From a virus: 37,773 nt of DNA. The DNA lies in IMG/VR virus record IMGVR_UViG_3300011416_000023, positions 1 through 37,773 of that record; one strand, written 5' to 3'. A program made the translations under genes and the position numbers. Positions 1 to 8,359 of the stretch are shown one piece after another. The notes below the pieces were generated by a model. That model did no database searches, was not told the origin of the DNA, and worked only from the letters and a program-made list of their open reading frames with translations. Every line of letters begins with the position of its first letter. Within the stretch, counting starts at the first letter, position 1.

Positions 1-74
1 CCCACGCGCAGGAATTGTCAGTTTCAAAGAGTTTTCAGAATCCTTGAGTGATTCTTTCAGAAGGCAGGAGACTA
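1..74. other. A+T-richer leader before packaging genes; cos-like candidate
   Basis: This leader is clearly richer in A and T than the rest of the window. It contains the direct repeat TTTCAGAA at 33-40 and 55-62 and the inverted repeat AGAATC (37-42) / GATTCT (50-55) with a 7-base loop. A purine-rich ribosome site (GGCAGGAG, 63-70) precedes the first gene. Phage cos or pac sites commonly lie just upstream of the small terminase gene, so a packaging-site role is possible, but this is inference from position only. Confidence 0.3.
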
Positions 75-314
75 ATGCAGCCATTGAGTGATGCGTTACT
101 GACCGAACTCGAAGATGAGGCACGCGCTTGGGTGTCCGAGTTGCGGGCCCTTCGGACATACCAAGGGAAGGACCAGCGTTACTACCAGAAGGGCAAGCTC
201 GCCGTCGGCATCATCAGTGGCCTTGCTCGGATGAGGGCCAGCGAATCCAACAGGATGGCCATCGAGCTTGCCGCGGGCCGTGCGATCGGCAGCCTTCCGC
301 CCAAGGAGGGGTGA
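75..314 (+). CDS. Small hypothetical protein upstream of terminase
   Basis: Encodes 79 residues, mostly helical in appearance and charged, with no membrane segment. ATG 75 is chosen because GGCAGGAG at 63-70 sits just upstream; an earlier in-frame start would lack a good site. Its last codons contain AAGGAGG (303-309), which serves as ribosome site for the next gene, so the two are translated as a pair. I do not recognise the family. Position before the terminase genes suggests a packaging accessory or the last gene of the early region; this is inferred from context. Confidence 0.6.
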   Translation: MQPLSDALLTELEDEARAWVSELRALRTYQGKDQRYYQKGKLAVGIISGLARMRASESNRMAIELAAGRAIGSLPPKEG

Positions 315-318
315 GGGC

Positions 319-843
319 GTGCCGCGTGGGGGGTGGCGGCCAGGTGCCGGGCGGAAGAAGAAGGTCGACTTGGTCGTGCCGTCGATCGGAGGCGCCCCAG
401 CGCAAGTCGAGCGTAGAGGGCGTCCGCCCGGCGGCCAGTCGCCCTGGTGGATCTTGCAAGCCGAGCAGGCTGGCCTCGTCGACGGCCGTGGGTTGCGATT
501 CTGCCGCGCCTGTCGGCGCTTCTTCCCAGTCGATGGTCACGTCGCCGCTCACGTTCGCAGCTGTCCGCAGTGCATGACCTGCCAGCACTGCGAAGGACCC
601 ATCTCCTCCACGGTCAGGCAGGGCACCACAACCTCGATCGACCACGCGGGACGCGGTGGGGCTAGGTGTGGAGCGGGCCGTACACCGGTTTACTGCAGCG
701 AGTCGTGCCGGCGCGAGGCGGACTGGTTGAACACCGTTCGCGTGAGGTTCGGCGGCCAACTCCCGGACGACCAGCTCCTTGAGTTGATGCAGTGGGCGCG
801 CGAGATGCAGCGCGACCTGCGTAGTCGCGGGAAGGGGAGCTAG
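319..843 (+). CDS. Zinc-finger protein next to terminase
   Basis: Encodes 174 residues from GTG 319, with AAGGAGG nine bases upstream. The N-terminus reads PRGGWRPGAGRKKK, almost the same tag that opens the small terminase two genes on. The middle has several cysteine pairs (CRACRRFF, CPQCMTCQHC) and a late CSESCRREAD, typical of treble-clef or zinc-ribbon folds. Many phages carry an HNH nuclease at this place, but I see no clear HNH triad, so a nuclease role is not claimed. A DNA-binding helper of packaging is the best guess. The C-terminus is a charged helix. Confidence 0.65.
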   Translation: MPRGGWRPGAGRKKKVDLVVPSIGGAPAQVERRGRPPGGQSPWWILQAEQAGLVDGRGLRFCRACRRFFPVDGHVAAHVRSCPQCMTCQHCEGPISSTVRQGTTTSIDHAGRGGARCGAGRTPVYCSESCRREADWLNTVRVRFGGQLPDDQLLELMQWAREMQRDLRSRGKGS

Positions 844-847
844 ACAG

Positions 848-1336
848 ATGCCACGAGGAGGCGCTCGTCCTGGCGCAGGCCGAAAGAAGAAGCCCGTCGA
901 ACTGAAGGTGCTGGAGGGTACCTGGAGGAAGGACCGCGATGGCGACAGGCCACCGTCGGTGGCGCCGGATGGCTTGGTGGAGTTCCCCGAGCCACCCAAG
1001 CACCTCACGCCCGCGCAGCGTGATCTCTGGAACGACCTGCGCCGCCACTGCGGCGGCTGGGTGAAGCCAGGCGATTGGCTGGCGGTCAACGGCGTCGTGT
1101 CGATCTTCGAGCGCCTCTGCCTGACACAGCGGACGTACGAGGCCAGGCGTGGCAAGAAGAATCCGATGTCGCTCGACGCGGTAGTCAATCTCGAGGTGAA
1201 GCTCTGGCGCGAACTCCGCGGCTACCTGGCCATCCTGGGCCTCTCTCCGGCCGATCGCGCGAAGGTGGCCCCGAAGGCGCCTGCCGCGGCCAAGAAGGCC
1301 AGTAAGTGGGACGGCATCATCTCGGGGGTCCGGTGA
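848..1336 (+). CDS. terS: Phage terminase small subunit, P27 family
   Basis: Encodes 162 residues. It opens with PRGGARPGAGRKKKP, the usual start of P27-type small terminases, followed by the LTPAQRDLWNDL segment and a helical body (VFERLCLTQRTYEA) typical of the family. The small subunit recognises the packaging site and loads the large subunit on DNA. A purine-rich site near 830-840 precedes ATG 848. The stop overlaps the GTG of the large terminase (GTGA), as expected for a coupled pair. Length is normal for the family. Confidence 0.88.
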   Translation: MPRGGARPGAGRKKKPVELKVLEGTWRKDRDGDRPPSVAPDGLVEFPEPPKHLTPAQRDLWNDLRRHCGGWVKPGDWLAVNGVVSIFERLCLTQRTYEARRGKKNPMSLDAVVNLEVKLWRELRGYLAILGLSPADRAKVAPKAPAAAKKASKWDGIISGVR

Positions 1337-2892
1337 GAGTTCACCCGGGCGAGTTCTCCGAGACGCGAGCCACGCGGGCGGCGCGGCTCCTGGAAAACCT
1401 GACGCACACAAAGGACCAGTGGGCGGGACGGCAGTTTCAGTTGCGGCCCTGGCAGCTGGCGGGCGTGCGCGAGATGTACGGCCGCCTCAGCACATCAGAT
1501 CCGACGCGTCGCGCTTACCGGACCGCCTTCTGGGCGATCCCGCGCAAGAACGGCAAGACCGAAGTGGCCGCGGGCTTCGCCATCAACGGACTGATCGGCG
1601 AGGACATCATCGGCGCTGAGGTCTACTGCGCGGCGGCCGAGAAGTATCAGGCGAGCTTGGTCTATGAGGCCGCCGCCACGATGATCCGCAACGATGAGGA
1701 GCTCAGCGATCGCATCAAGCTCATTCCGAGCACGAAGCGCATGGTCGACCGGGAGACCATGAGTTTCTGCCAGGTGCTGAGCGCCGAGGCGTACAGCAAG
1801 CACGGATTCAACGCGTCCACCATCATCTACGACGAACTGCACGCGGCGCCCAATCGCGATCTGTATGACGTGCTGCGGACCAGCCAGGGCACCCGTCGCG
1901 AGCCGATCATCATCGTCATCACGACAGCCGGGTTCGACCGATCCACGATCTGTTGGGAGATGTGGGACTACGCCCGCAAAGTGCGCGACGGCATCATCGA
2001 CGACCCGGCGTTCTTCCCGTTGATCTACGAGGCCCCCGAGGACGCCGACTGGCAGGACGAGGCGGTCTGGCACGCGGCTAATCCGGCGCTGGGCGACTTC
2101 CGAGATATCGAGGAAATGCGCGCCCTGGCTCGCGAAGCGATCCATAAACCGGACCTGCGCAATACCTTCCGACGCTTGTACCTGAACCAGTGGACCGAGC
2201 AGGAGACGGCCTGGCTCGACATGCACCGCTGGCGCGCATGCCGTACGGCCGTTGAGGAAGAAGCCAAGGGCTTGCCGACGTATGCCGGTCTCGACTTGGG
2301 CTTGAAGAGTGACTTCTCTGCATTCGTGGGTGCCACGCCTCTCCCTGACGGACGAGTCCTGGTGCGCTGCCAGTTCTGGATTCCGTCCAGTGCGAAGGAG
2401 CAGTACCACGGTCGACCCTACGAGGCGTGGCAGGACGCGGGCGGACTCGCCATTACAGCCGGTGACATCACTGACTTCGGTCGTCTACGGCGTGACCTGG
2501 AGGACCTCTGTCGCCGGTGGGGCGTGGTTGAGGTTGCCTACGACGAGCGATTCGCAGAGGCGGTCGTTCAAGAGGTGCAGCTGCCGCATGTGACGCTCGT
2601 AAACCAGCCCCAGGGCTTCGGACTGAACATCGGCCTTCGGGCGCTCTCCGATCTGTCCGTCTCTGGTGACTTGTGCCACAACGGCCAGCCCGTTCTGCAA
2701 TGGATGGCCAGCAATGCAGTCGTTGAAGAAGGTCGCCGCGGGGACATCGCGGTGAACAAGCGGAAGGTGCGCGACAAGATTGACGGCGTAGTGGCCCTCG
2801 CGATGGCCCTGCAGCGCCTGCAGCTCCGCACACAGAAGAAGAAGAGCCGATACAGCGACCCGACCGCTCGGGTGGAGGCAGTGCAGTGGTAG
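1333..2892 (+). CDS. terL: Phage terminase large subunit, HK97-like
   Basis: Encodes 519 residues from GTG 1333, which overlaps the small terminase stop. It is the DNA-packaging motor: an N-terminal ATPase and a C-terminal nuclease. Walker A is PRKNGKT (residues 70-76), Walker B IIYDE (D167, E168), and ITTAG near 196-200 is the coupling motif. The RNase H-like nuclease has acids in GLDLGLKSDF (D321, D327), VAYDERF (D404) and KIDGVVALAM (D484). All key motifs are present, so the gene looks intact. It matches the Terminase_1 group found with P27 small subunits and HK97-type portals. Confidence 0.95.
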   Translation: MRVHPGEFSETRATRAARLLENLTHTKDQWAGRQFQLRPWQLAGVREMYGRLSTSDPTRRAYRTAFWAIPRKNGKTEVAAGFAINGLIGEDIIGAEVYCAAAEKYQASLVYEAAATMIRNDEELSDRIKLIPSTKRMVDRETMSFCQVLSAEAYSKHGFNASTIIYDELHAAPNRDLYDVLRTSQGTRREPIIIVITTAGFDRSTICWEMWDYARKVRDGIIDDPAFFPLIYEAPEDADWQDEAVWHAANPALGDFRDIEEMRALAREAIHKPDLRNTFRRLYLNQWTEQETAWLDMHRWRACRTAVEEEAKGLPTYAGLDLGLKSDFSAFVGATPLPDGRVLVRCQFWIPSSAKEQYHGRPYEAWQDAGGLAITAGDITDFGRLRRDLEDLCRRWGVVEVAYDERFAEAVVQEVQLPHVTLVNQPQGFGLNIGLRALSDLSVSGDLCHNGQPVLQWMASNAVVEEGRRGDIAVNKRKVRDKIDGVVALAMALQRLQLRTQKKKSRYSDPTARVEAVQW

Positions 2893-3179
2893 ACCTAGCG
2901 TGGGGGATCGTGGCCGTGTTGAGCATCGGCTGGGGCGTGCTGGCCTACGAGTGGTGGGGGCTCCCCCGGCGGCGCACCCGGGTGATTGTGACCTTCCGAG
3001 ATGAGAAGGCGCCGAGCCTGGAGGCCATTCTCTGGCAGCGCCGCGGGCGGTGGTTGGTGTTCCGTGACTGCTATCTGCTCGAGGCCGCGAAGCAGGCGCC
3101 CACGCGGCTCGATGGCGAGGTCACGCTCGACCGCGCCCAGGTGTTGTTTCTTCAAATGCCCGGTGACGCCAAGCGTTGA
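2886..3179 (+). CDS. Small membrane-anchored hypothetical protein
   Basis: Encodes 97 residues from GTG 2886, overlapping the end of the large terminase by seven bases. Residues about 5-25 (AWGIVAVLSIGWGVLAYEWW) form one hydrophobic segment, followed by a basic PRRRTR stretch that suggests a cytoplasmic C-terminus. The remaining part is soluble, with alternating strands (RVIVTFRD, RWLVFRD). Family not recognised. Placement between terminase and portal is a common spot for small non-essential genes. Confidence 0.6.
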   Translation: MVDLAWGIVAVLSIGWGVLAYEWWGLPRRRTRVIVTFRDEKAPSLEAILWQRRGRWLVFRDCYLLEAAKQAPTRLDGEVTLDRAQVLFLQMPGDAKR

Positions 3180-3193
3180 TGAAGGAGGACCCG

Positions 3194-3376
3194 ATGGACC
3201 GACCTGTGACGGTGAAGGAGGCAGCCAAGATCACCGGGCTGGGCAGCCGGACGATCTATCGCTACGTCGAGAAGGGCGCCGTGCGCGCGTACGAGACACC
3301 CGGCGGGCGTCTCCGTGTCGTGCCCCGCGATTGCCTGCCGCAGACACGTGGCACGTCGCGGCGTAGTGCGCCGTAA
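3194..3376 (+). CDS. Excisionase-like helix-turn-helix protein
   Basis: Encodes 60 residues. VTVKEAAKITGLGSRTIYRY followed by VEKGAVRAYETPGGRLRV is the usual layout of the MerR/excisionase (HTH_17) DNA-binding fold. ATG 3194 is chosen because GAAGGAGG lies just upstream; a start at 3176 would give six extra residues without such a site. Its place inside the late operon, far from the integrase, argues against a classical excisionase. A local regulator or packaging-site binding role is more likely, but unproven. Confidence 0.7.
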   Translation: MDRPVTVKEAAKITGLGSRTIYRYVEKGAVRAYETPGGRLRVVPRDCLPQTRGTSRRSAP

Positions 3377-3470
3377 CGTGCCGCCGCGTGCCATGGTGTG
3401 ACACAACGCGCCACACCACCAAGTAGACCCTTCCGTCGTGCCGCTCTGCCGTGCAGGCTGACTCTGCGCG

Positions 3471-4775
3471 ATGCCCATCGTCAGGTCCAACGGTCGTCTG
3501 CTCGGCGTCGGTTCCGGCGGGGTGAATACCCGCATGGGCCTCCTGCCATCGCCGGGCTTCGTGCCGATGTCGGCCGACGCATCCTACGCGCTCGGCACGC
3601 ATGGCACCGAGGGCAACGGCTACCGCAGCATCGGCGGCAGCTACGCCACCCTCTACCGCACCCAGCCGGCCCTGCGGACCGTCATCGACGCGGGCGCTCG
3701 CAACATCGCGCAGCTCGGCCTGCATGTCTTCGAGCGTGTCAACGACACCGACCGGCGGCGTGACACCAGCTCCCCGCTCGCGCAGCTGCTCGCGTACCCG
3801 AACCCCTACACGACGCCGTACCGGCTCTGGGAACACGCCCTTATCGACTTCGGTGTGTTTGGGAACGCCTATCTCCTGAAGCTCCGCCGCGAGGACGGCG
3901 AGGCGCCCGATGAGCTGTGGCGGATGCCCGCGGCGCGCGTCGGTGTGTGCGGCGACGTCTTCCCGACGGCCTACAGCTTCTACGGTTTCGACGGCCGCTG
4001 GTTCGAGATCCCCGCGAGTGAAGTGATCCACTTCCGCGAAGCGAACGTCGAGGGTGACTGCCCGCTCGGCACGTCGCGGATCGAGACGCTCCGGAAGAAG
4101 TTGATCGCGGAGACCTTGGCGCAGGACTACCGCATCAACTACTGGCGGCAGGGCGCTCGCATTCCCGGCGTGATTCATCGGCCCGTGGACGCGCCCGACT
4201 GGGACCCCGTGACGCGGCAGGCGTTCCGGCAGCAGTTCGCCGAAGTGTACGGCGGCACACAGGGCGCGGGCCTGGTGCCGGTGCTCGACGAGGGCATGAC
4301 CTACCACGAGGCGGGGCACAGCGCCGAAGAGCAGCAGCTGGCCGAAGCCCGCGAACTCCACGATGAGGAGGTCGCACGGGCGTATCACATGCCGCTGCCC
4401 GTCGTCGGCCTCCTGCGTCGCGCGACCTTCAGCAACGTCAAGGAACAGCACAAGATGTTGTACCAGGACGCGCTCGGCCCCACGATCCAGATGGCCGAGC
4501 AGGAGATCGAAGGCGGCCTCGTCAACGAGTTCGCGCTGCGCGGCACGCGGTACGTGGAGTTCAACGTGCGCGAGAAGCTGCGCGGCTCCTTCGAAGAGCA
4601 GGCCGCCTCGCTCAGCACCGCGCTCGGTGGTCACCCCTGGTTGTCGGTCAACGAAGCCCGCGCGATTCAGAACCTGCCGCGCAGCCTCGACCCCGCCCAC
4701 GACGAAGTCCCCTCGCCGCTGAACATGTCGAGCGGCGCCGACGCCGCGGCGGCAGCCGAAGGAGTGCCCGCATGA
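3471..4775 (+). CDS. Phage portal protein, HK97 gp3-like
   Basis: Encodes 434 residues. The portal forms the dodecameric ring at the head vertex through which DNA enters and leaves. Typical segments are LRTVIDAGARNIAQLGLHVF, LLAYPNPYTTPYRLWEH, VFGNAYLLKLR, HFREANVEGDCPLGTSRIE and VARAYHMPLPVVG, in the order seen in the Phage_portal family. Length is in the normal range. The end overlaps the protease start (ATGA at 4772). The C-terminal tail rich in Ala (GADAAAAAEG) is variable in the family. Confidence 0.93.
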   Translation: MPIVRSNGRLLGVGSGGVNTRMGLLPSPGFVPMSADASYALGTHGTEGNGYRSIGGSYATLYRTQPALRTVIDAGARNIAQLGLHVFERVNDTDRRRDTSSPLAQLLAYPNPYTTPYRLWEHALIDFGVFGNAYLLKLRREDGEAPDELWRMPAARVGVCGDVFPTAYSFYGFDGRWFEIPASEVIHFREANVEGDCPLGTSRIETLRKKLIAETLAQDYRINYWRQGARIPGVIHRPVDAPDWDPVTRQAFRQQFAEVYGGTQGAGLVPVLDEGMTYHEAGHSAEEQQLAEARELHDEEVARAYHMPLPVVGLLRRATFSNVKEQHKMLYQDALGPTIQMAEQEIEGGLVNEFALRGTRYVEFNVREKLRGSFEEQAASLSTALGGHPWLSVNEARAIQNLPRSLDPAHDEVPSPLNMSSGADAAAAAEGVPA

Positions 4776-5659
4776 ACGTGACGATGCTGATGCGTGATCG
4801 CGTGATGGCGATCCACGAGGAGGCGTGGGCCGCGTATCGCGAGGCCTACCTCGAGGCAAAGGCACACCCACCGGCGGGCTACGACCCGACCGCCCGCATC
4901 GAGCGGCCGGCGCCAAAGCCGCAAGGCGGGATCGCGGTGGTGCCGATTATGGGCGCCCTGAGCCGGCGCGGCGACTTCTTCACCGACATCCTCGGCTGGG
5001 CGACCTACGAGGGCATTGCCGAGACGATGGCGCAGTTGTCGGCCGACCGCAGCATCGCCCGCATCGTGCTGCGCATCGACAGCCCTGGCGGCACCGTGTT
5101 CGGCGTCGAGGATGCGGCGCAGGCCGTCGCCGATGCGGCCAAGCGCAAGCCGGTGATCGCGATCGCGGATGGCCTGATGGCCTCGGCCGCGTACTGGGTC
5201 GCCAGCGGCGCGACCGAGATCATCGCGACGCCTGGCTCTGAGCTGGGCAGCATCGGCGTCATCGGCCTGCACGTCGACCAATCGGGAGCGCTCGAGAAAG
5301 AAGGCCTCGTGGCCACCGAGATCAAGGCCGGCAAGCACAAAGGCGAGGGGAGCCCGCTGCGCCCGCTATCGGACGACGACCGCGCCGCCATCGAGGACCG
5401 CATCGCCGCGCAGTACAGCCTCTTCACCGCGCGCGTGGCCCGTGGCCGCAAAGTCAGCGTCGAGGACGTCCGCGCCGGGTTCGGCGAGGGGCGCGTGCTC
5501 CCAGCGACGGCCGCCGTGAAAGCGGGGCTCGCCGATCGGATCGCCCGGATGGGCGATGTCATCGAGGCGACCCTCGAAGAACTCACCACGAAGTCCCGTG
5601 CGTCGGCCGTGGATGCCGACCTGCGGCTAAAGGCGCGCCTGCTGGCGCTGTGCGGCTAG
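4772..5659 (+). CDS. Head maturation protease, S49 (SppA/ClpP-like)
   Basis: Encodes 295 residues. It cleaves capsid and scaffold parts during head maturation. The ClpP/crotonase fold is seen in IDSPGGTVFGVEDAAQAV, then ADGLMASAAYWVASG, where S138 is the expected nucleophile. The lysine of the Ser-Lys dyad lies in IKAGKHKGEGSP (residues 184-194). The C-terminal part (FTARVARGRKVSVEDVRAG) is usual for phage S49 proteases. Its place between portal and major capsid protein is the standard HK97 order. No scaffold gene is visible next to it; the capsid N-terminus probably plays that role. Confidence 0.92.
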   Translation: MNVTMLMRDRVMAIHEEAWAAYREAYLEAKAHPPAGYDPTARIERPAPKPQGGIAVVPIMGALSRRGDFFTDILGWATYEGIAETMAQLSADRSIARIVLRIDSPGGTVFGVEDAAQAVADAAKRKPVIAIADGLMASAAYWVASGATEIIATPGSELGSIGVIGLHVDQSGALEKEGLVATEIKAGKHKGEGSPLRPLSDDDRAAIEDRIAAQYSLFTARVARGRKVSVEDVRAGFGEGRVLPATAAVKAGLADRIARMGDVIEATLEELTTKSRASAVDADLRLKARLLALCG

Positions 5660-5680
5660 GGGCCGCAGGAGACACCGACC

Positions 5681-6934
5681 ATGTTGCTTGCACAGATCGA
5701 AACCGAGAAGAAGCAGGCCGTCGCCAAGGCCGACGAGATCATGAAGGCGGCGGAGAAGGACAACCGCCAGATGACCGACGAGGAGCGTGCGTCGGTGCAG
5801 GCTCACCTCACCACGGCCGACGAGCTCGACGCCAAGCTGAAGACCGGCAAGGCCGACACGTCGCTGCGCGAGCGCCTCGAGGCCTACCGCACCGCGCAGC
5901 TGCCGGCAGGCAAGACGACCGAAGCCGTGATCGACGCCGGGCGCCGCGTCGTCGCGCGCACCTGGGGGCAGCAGATCGTCACGAGCGCCATCGGCGAGGC
6001 GATCCGCGCCGGGCACTTCCGCGGGCGGTTCAATTCGCCGGTGATCGAGCTCAGCGCCGAGACACTGACGACGAGCACCGATCCGGCCTCGGGCGGCGCG
6101 CTCATCACCCCGGACTACCGGCCCGGCATCTACCCGATCCTGACGCAGTTGCCGACGGTGCGCGGCCTCATCGCGCCCGGCACGACCGACAGCAATCAGA
6201 TCGTGTACTTCGTCGAAACCCTGGCAACCAATGCCGCGGCGGCCGTCGAGGAAGAAGGCGAGAAGCCCGAATCGGCGCTGCGCTTCGGACAGGTCACGGA
6301 CAGCGTGAGGAAGATCGCGACGTGGCTGCCCATCACCACGGAGATGCTCGAGGACTTCAAGCAGACGGCGTCCTACATCGACGGCCGGCTGCGCATCTTC
6401 ATCCGTGACGAGGTCGACGATCAGCTCCTGAACGGTGACGGCCTCAACGGCGAGATCCTCGGTCTCCGCAATCGCGCCAACCTGACGCCGCTCCTCCTGG
6501 CGAGCGGGATGGACAACGTCATGGACGCGATCCACAAGCAGATCACACAAATCATCATCGGCTCGTTCGTGATGCCCGATGCGATCGTGATGAATCCGGT
6601 CGATTGGGAAACCGCTGCGCTCACCAAGGAAACCGGCACGGGCGCGTACGTCGGCGCGAATCCGTTCTCACCGCTCCAGTCGCGGACGATGTGGGGGTTG
6701 CCGGTCGTCATCACGCAGAAGATGACGGCGGGCCGCGCGTTCATCGGCGCGTACGGCTCCATGGCGCAGTTCTTCTCCAAGGGTGGCGTGTCGGTCGACA
6801 TGTCCAACAGCCACGAGGATTTCTTCACGACCAACAAGGTGGCGGTGCGCGCAGAGGAACGCGGCGCGCTCGCGGTCTACCGACCGGCAGCGTTCGGCGA
6901 GGTCTACCTCACCGGCGCCGGCGAGAGCCTGTAG
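5681..6934 (+). CDS. Major capsid protein, HK97 fold
   Basis: Encodes 417 residues. The first 85 or so form a charged coiled-coil (EIMKAAEKDNRQMTDEERAS), the delta/scaffold domain that the upstream protease would remove. The HK97-like body follows: TDPASGGALITPDY, KIATWLPITTEMLEDF, DEVDDQLLNGDGLNGEILGL, and near the end GVSVDMSNSHEDFFTTNKVA with AVYRPAAFGEV. These are hallmark segments of Phage_capsid proteins. AGGAG at about 5668 precedes ATG 5681. It would be the most abundant product of the late operon. Confidence 0.95.
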   Translation: MLLAQIETEKKQAVAKADEIMKAAEKDNRQMTDEERASVQAHLTTADELDAKLKTGKADTSLRERLEAYRTAQLPAGKTTEAVIDAGRRVVARTWGQQIVTSAIGEAIRAGHFRGRFNSPVIELSAETLTTSTDPASGGALITPDYRPGIYPILTQLPTVRGLIAPGTTDSNQIVYFVETLATNAAAAVEEEGEKPESALRFGQVTDSVRKIATWLPITTEMLEDFKQTASYIDGRLRIFIRDEVDDQLLNGDGLNGEILGLRNRANLTPLLLASGMDNVMDAIHKQITQIIIGSFVMPDAIVMNPVDWETAALTKETGTGAYVGANPFSPLQSRTMWGLPVVITQKMTAGRAFIGAYGSMAQFFSKGGVSVDMSNSHEDFFTTNKVAVRAEERGALAVYRPAAFGEVYLTGAGESL

Positions 6935-6956
6935 GGGCCGCCCAGTGAGTACGAAG

Positions 6957-6985
6957 GGCCCGGCGCCGTTTCCACGGCCCGGGCC
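6957..6985 (+). terminator. Strong GC hairpin after the capsid gene
   Basis: Arms GGCCCGG (6957-6963) and CCGGGCC (6979-6985) pair over 7 bp. After one bulged C, four more pairs form (GCCG/CGGC), closing on a TTTCCA loop. No T-run follows, so it is not a classical intrinsic terminator. It could act as a partial terminator, an RNase block that stabilises the capsid message, or a transcript-processing site, which would fit the need to make more capsid than connector protein. Confidence 0.45.
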
Positions 6986-7044
6986 AGTCATGCCACGCCA
7001 GGCGTCGCGGATCGTCGTGACGCCACACACCCAGGGGCTACGGA

Positions 7045-7611
7045 GTGTTGCTGCCGCCTTTGTTCGCCGACCGGTCGACGACGCTGCGCCTCCCGCTCGG
7101 CGAGAGCGAGAGTGCGCCGCCGGAGCCCATCACCGAGGCGGAGATCCGCGAGGAACTGCGGATCGCGCTGCCGGACGAGGCGCACCGGATCGAGACGAAC
7201 GCGATCGCGGCGCGCGAGTGGATCGAGCAGCAGTACGGCCTGGCGCTGATCCCGGGATCGCACCGGTGCACCGTGACGGCGACGACGGGCGGACGTCTCG
7301 ATCTGCCGGTGCATCCGGTGCTGTCGGTGACAGCGGTGAGTCGCCGAAACCGCGCCGGCGAACTCGAGGACCTCGACGAGGATGACGACTGGTGGGCGGA
7401 TCTGGACTACCGGCCGGCGCGGGTGTGGGCCAAGTCGTGCGGGGTGTACGTCGTGACGTGCTCGACGGGCTGGACGCGGACCACGATCCCGCAGGCGCTG
7501 AAGGAAGCCATCGCCTACCGGGTGTGGGGCAATCTCGACGGCATTGCGCCGGCTGACTGGCAGCGGGCCGTTGCAGTCCGCGTGCGGCCGTTCGCGGTGA
7601 GGGGCCTGTGA
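7045..7611 (+). CDS. Head-tail connector protein (gp6-like)
   Basis: Encodes 188 residues. The helical pattern (ITEAEIREELRIALPDEAHR, AAREWIEQQYGLALIPG), a central beta region, and the C-terminal ALKEAIAYRVWGNL match the phage gp6-like / QLRG connector group that binds below the portal. Start is GTG 7045 or the adjacent TTG 7048; the ribosome site is weak. It ends with a GTGA overlap into the next connector gene. Confidence 0.75.
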   Translation: MLLPPLFADRSTTLRLPLGESESAPPEPITEAEIREELRIALPDEAHRIETNAIAAREWIEQQYGLALIPGSHRCTVTATTGGRLDLPVHPVLSVTAVSRRNRAGELEDLDEDDDWWADLDYRPARVWAKSCGVYVVTCSTGWTRTTIPQALKEAIAYRVWGNLDGIAPADWQRAVAVRVRPFAVRGL

Positions 7612-7949
7612 GCGTCGGCCTCCTGAGCGACCGCATCACGTTTCAGCGTCGCGTCGTGGCCAACGTTGGCGGCGTCGGCGAGGAAACGTGGCCACCGTTG
7701 CCGGCGCCGCGCTATCCCGCACATGTGGTCAGCACGTCCGGCAGGCAGGAGTCGGTGATCGACGGATCGGTGCAGACGCAGACGGCTCGCCGCTACCAGG
7801 TGCGCGCCCGCTACCGCGGCGACGTCGAAACCAAGGATCGGATCGTCTTCCACCATCCTGCCGGCGACCGCGTGCTGCAGATCCTCGGGCTGGCCGAATC
7901 GGACGATGGCCGCTGGCTCCATGTCGACGCGCTCGAGGTGCGGGCGTGA
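7608..7949 (+). CDS. Head closure / head-tail adaptor protein
   Basis: Encodes 113 residues. The pattern SDRITFQRRVV, then YPAHVVSTSGRQESVIDGS and YQVRARYRGDVETKDRIVF, ending in a short beta barrel, fits the Phage_H_T_join (SPP1 gp16 / HK97 gp7) family. It plugs the connector after DNA is packed. GTG 7608 overlaps the preceding stop, and the end overlaps the gp10-like gene. Confidence 0.82.
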   Translation: MSVGLLSDRITFQRRVVANVGGVGEETWPPLPAPRYPAHVVSTSGRQESVIDGSVQTQTARRYQVRARYRGDVETKDRIVFHHPAGDRVLQILGLAESDDGRWLHVDALEVRA

Positions 7950-8359
7950 AGATCGGGCTCACCGTCGACATCGCGGCGGCGATGGCCGACCTCGCCACGA
8001 TCGACAGCGTCGTGCCGGCGCAGGCGCAGCGAATCATCGCGAAGGCCGCGCAGGAGTACGAGGCCGCAGGGCGCGCGACCACACCTGTCGGCCAAGAGAA
8101 GAAGCGCGCGGGCCAGCGGCTGTCGACCGGCTGGCAGCGGCGCGTCGTCGGTCCACTCAAGGTGCACGTGGCGAACATCCGCCCGCATGCGCACCTGGCC
8201 GCGGAGGGCTGGCATCACGTCGGCGGCAAACAGATCGGGCCCTTCGTCCCGTGGATCAAGCAGGCGATCCGCGAGCGCGATGAGATGGTCGACGAGCTCG
8301 GGAACGTCGTGCAGAGCGGATTCCCAGCGCCGCTGCGCGCCCTCGAGGTGTCGCAGTGA
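7946..8359 (+). CDS. HK97 gp10-like tail-completion protein
   Basis: Encodes 137 residues from GTG 7946, which overlaps the previous stop. The helix VVPAQAQRIIAKAAQEYEAA, the TPVGQEKKRAGQRLSTGWQ loop and the late HHVGGKQIGPFVPW segment match the HK97-gp10_like family of head-tail joining proteins. A C-terminal amphipathic segment ends in EVSQ. Neighbours on both sides are the expected partners. Confidence 0.8.
   Translation: MKIGLTVDIAAAMADLATIDSVVPAQAQRIIAKAAQEYEAAGRATTPVGQEKKRAGQRLSTGWQRRVVGPLKVHVANIRPHAHLAAEGWHHVGGKQIGPFVPWIKQAIRERDEMVDELGNVVQSGFPAPLRALEVSQ

Noticed and set aside
214-1188. Long open frame on minus under the first genes
   Set aside because: Arg/Pro/Ser-rich shadow of the plus-strand genes in GC-rich DNA; the plus frames show known families.
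3231-4916. 561-codon open frame on minus opposite the portal gene
   Set aside because: Fully overlaps the clear portal and protease genes, and its text has no family features.
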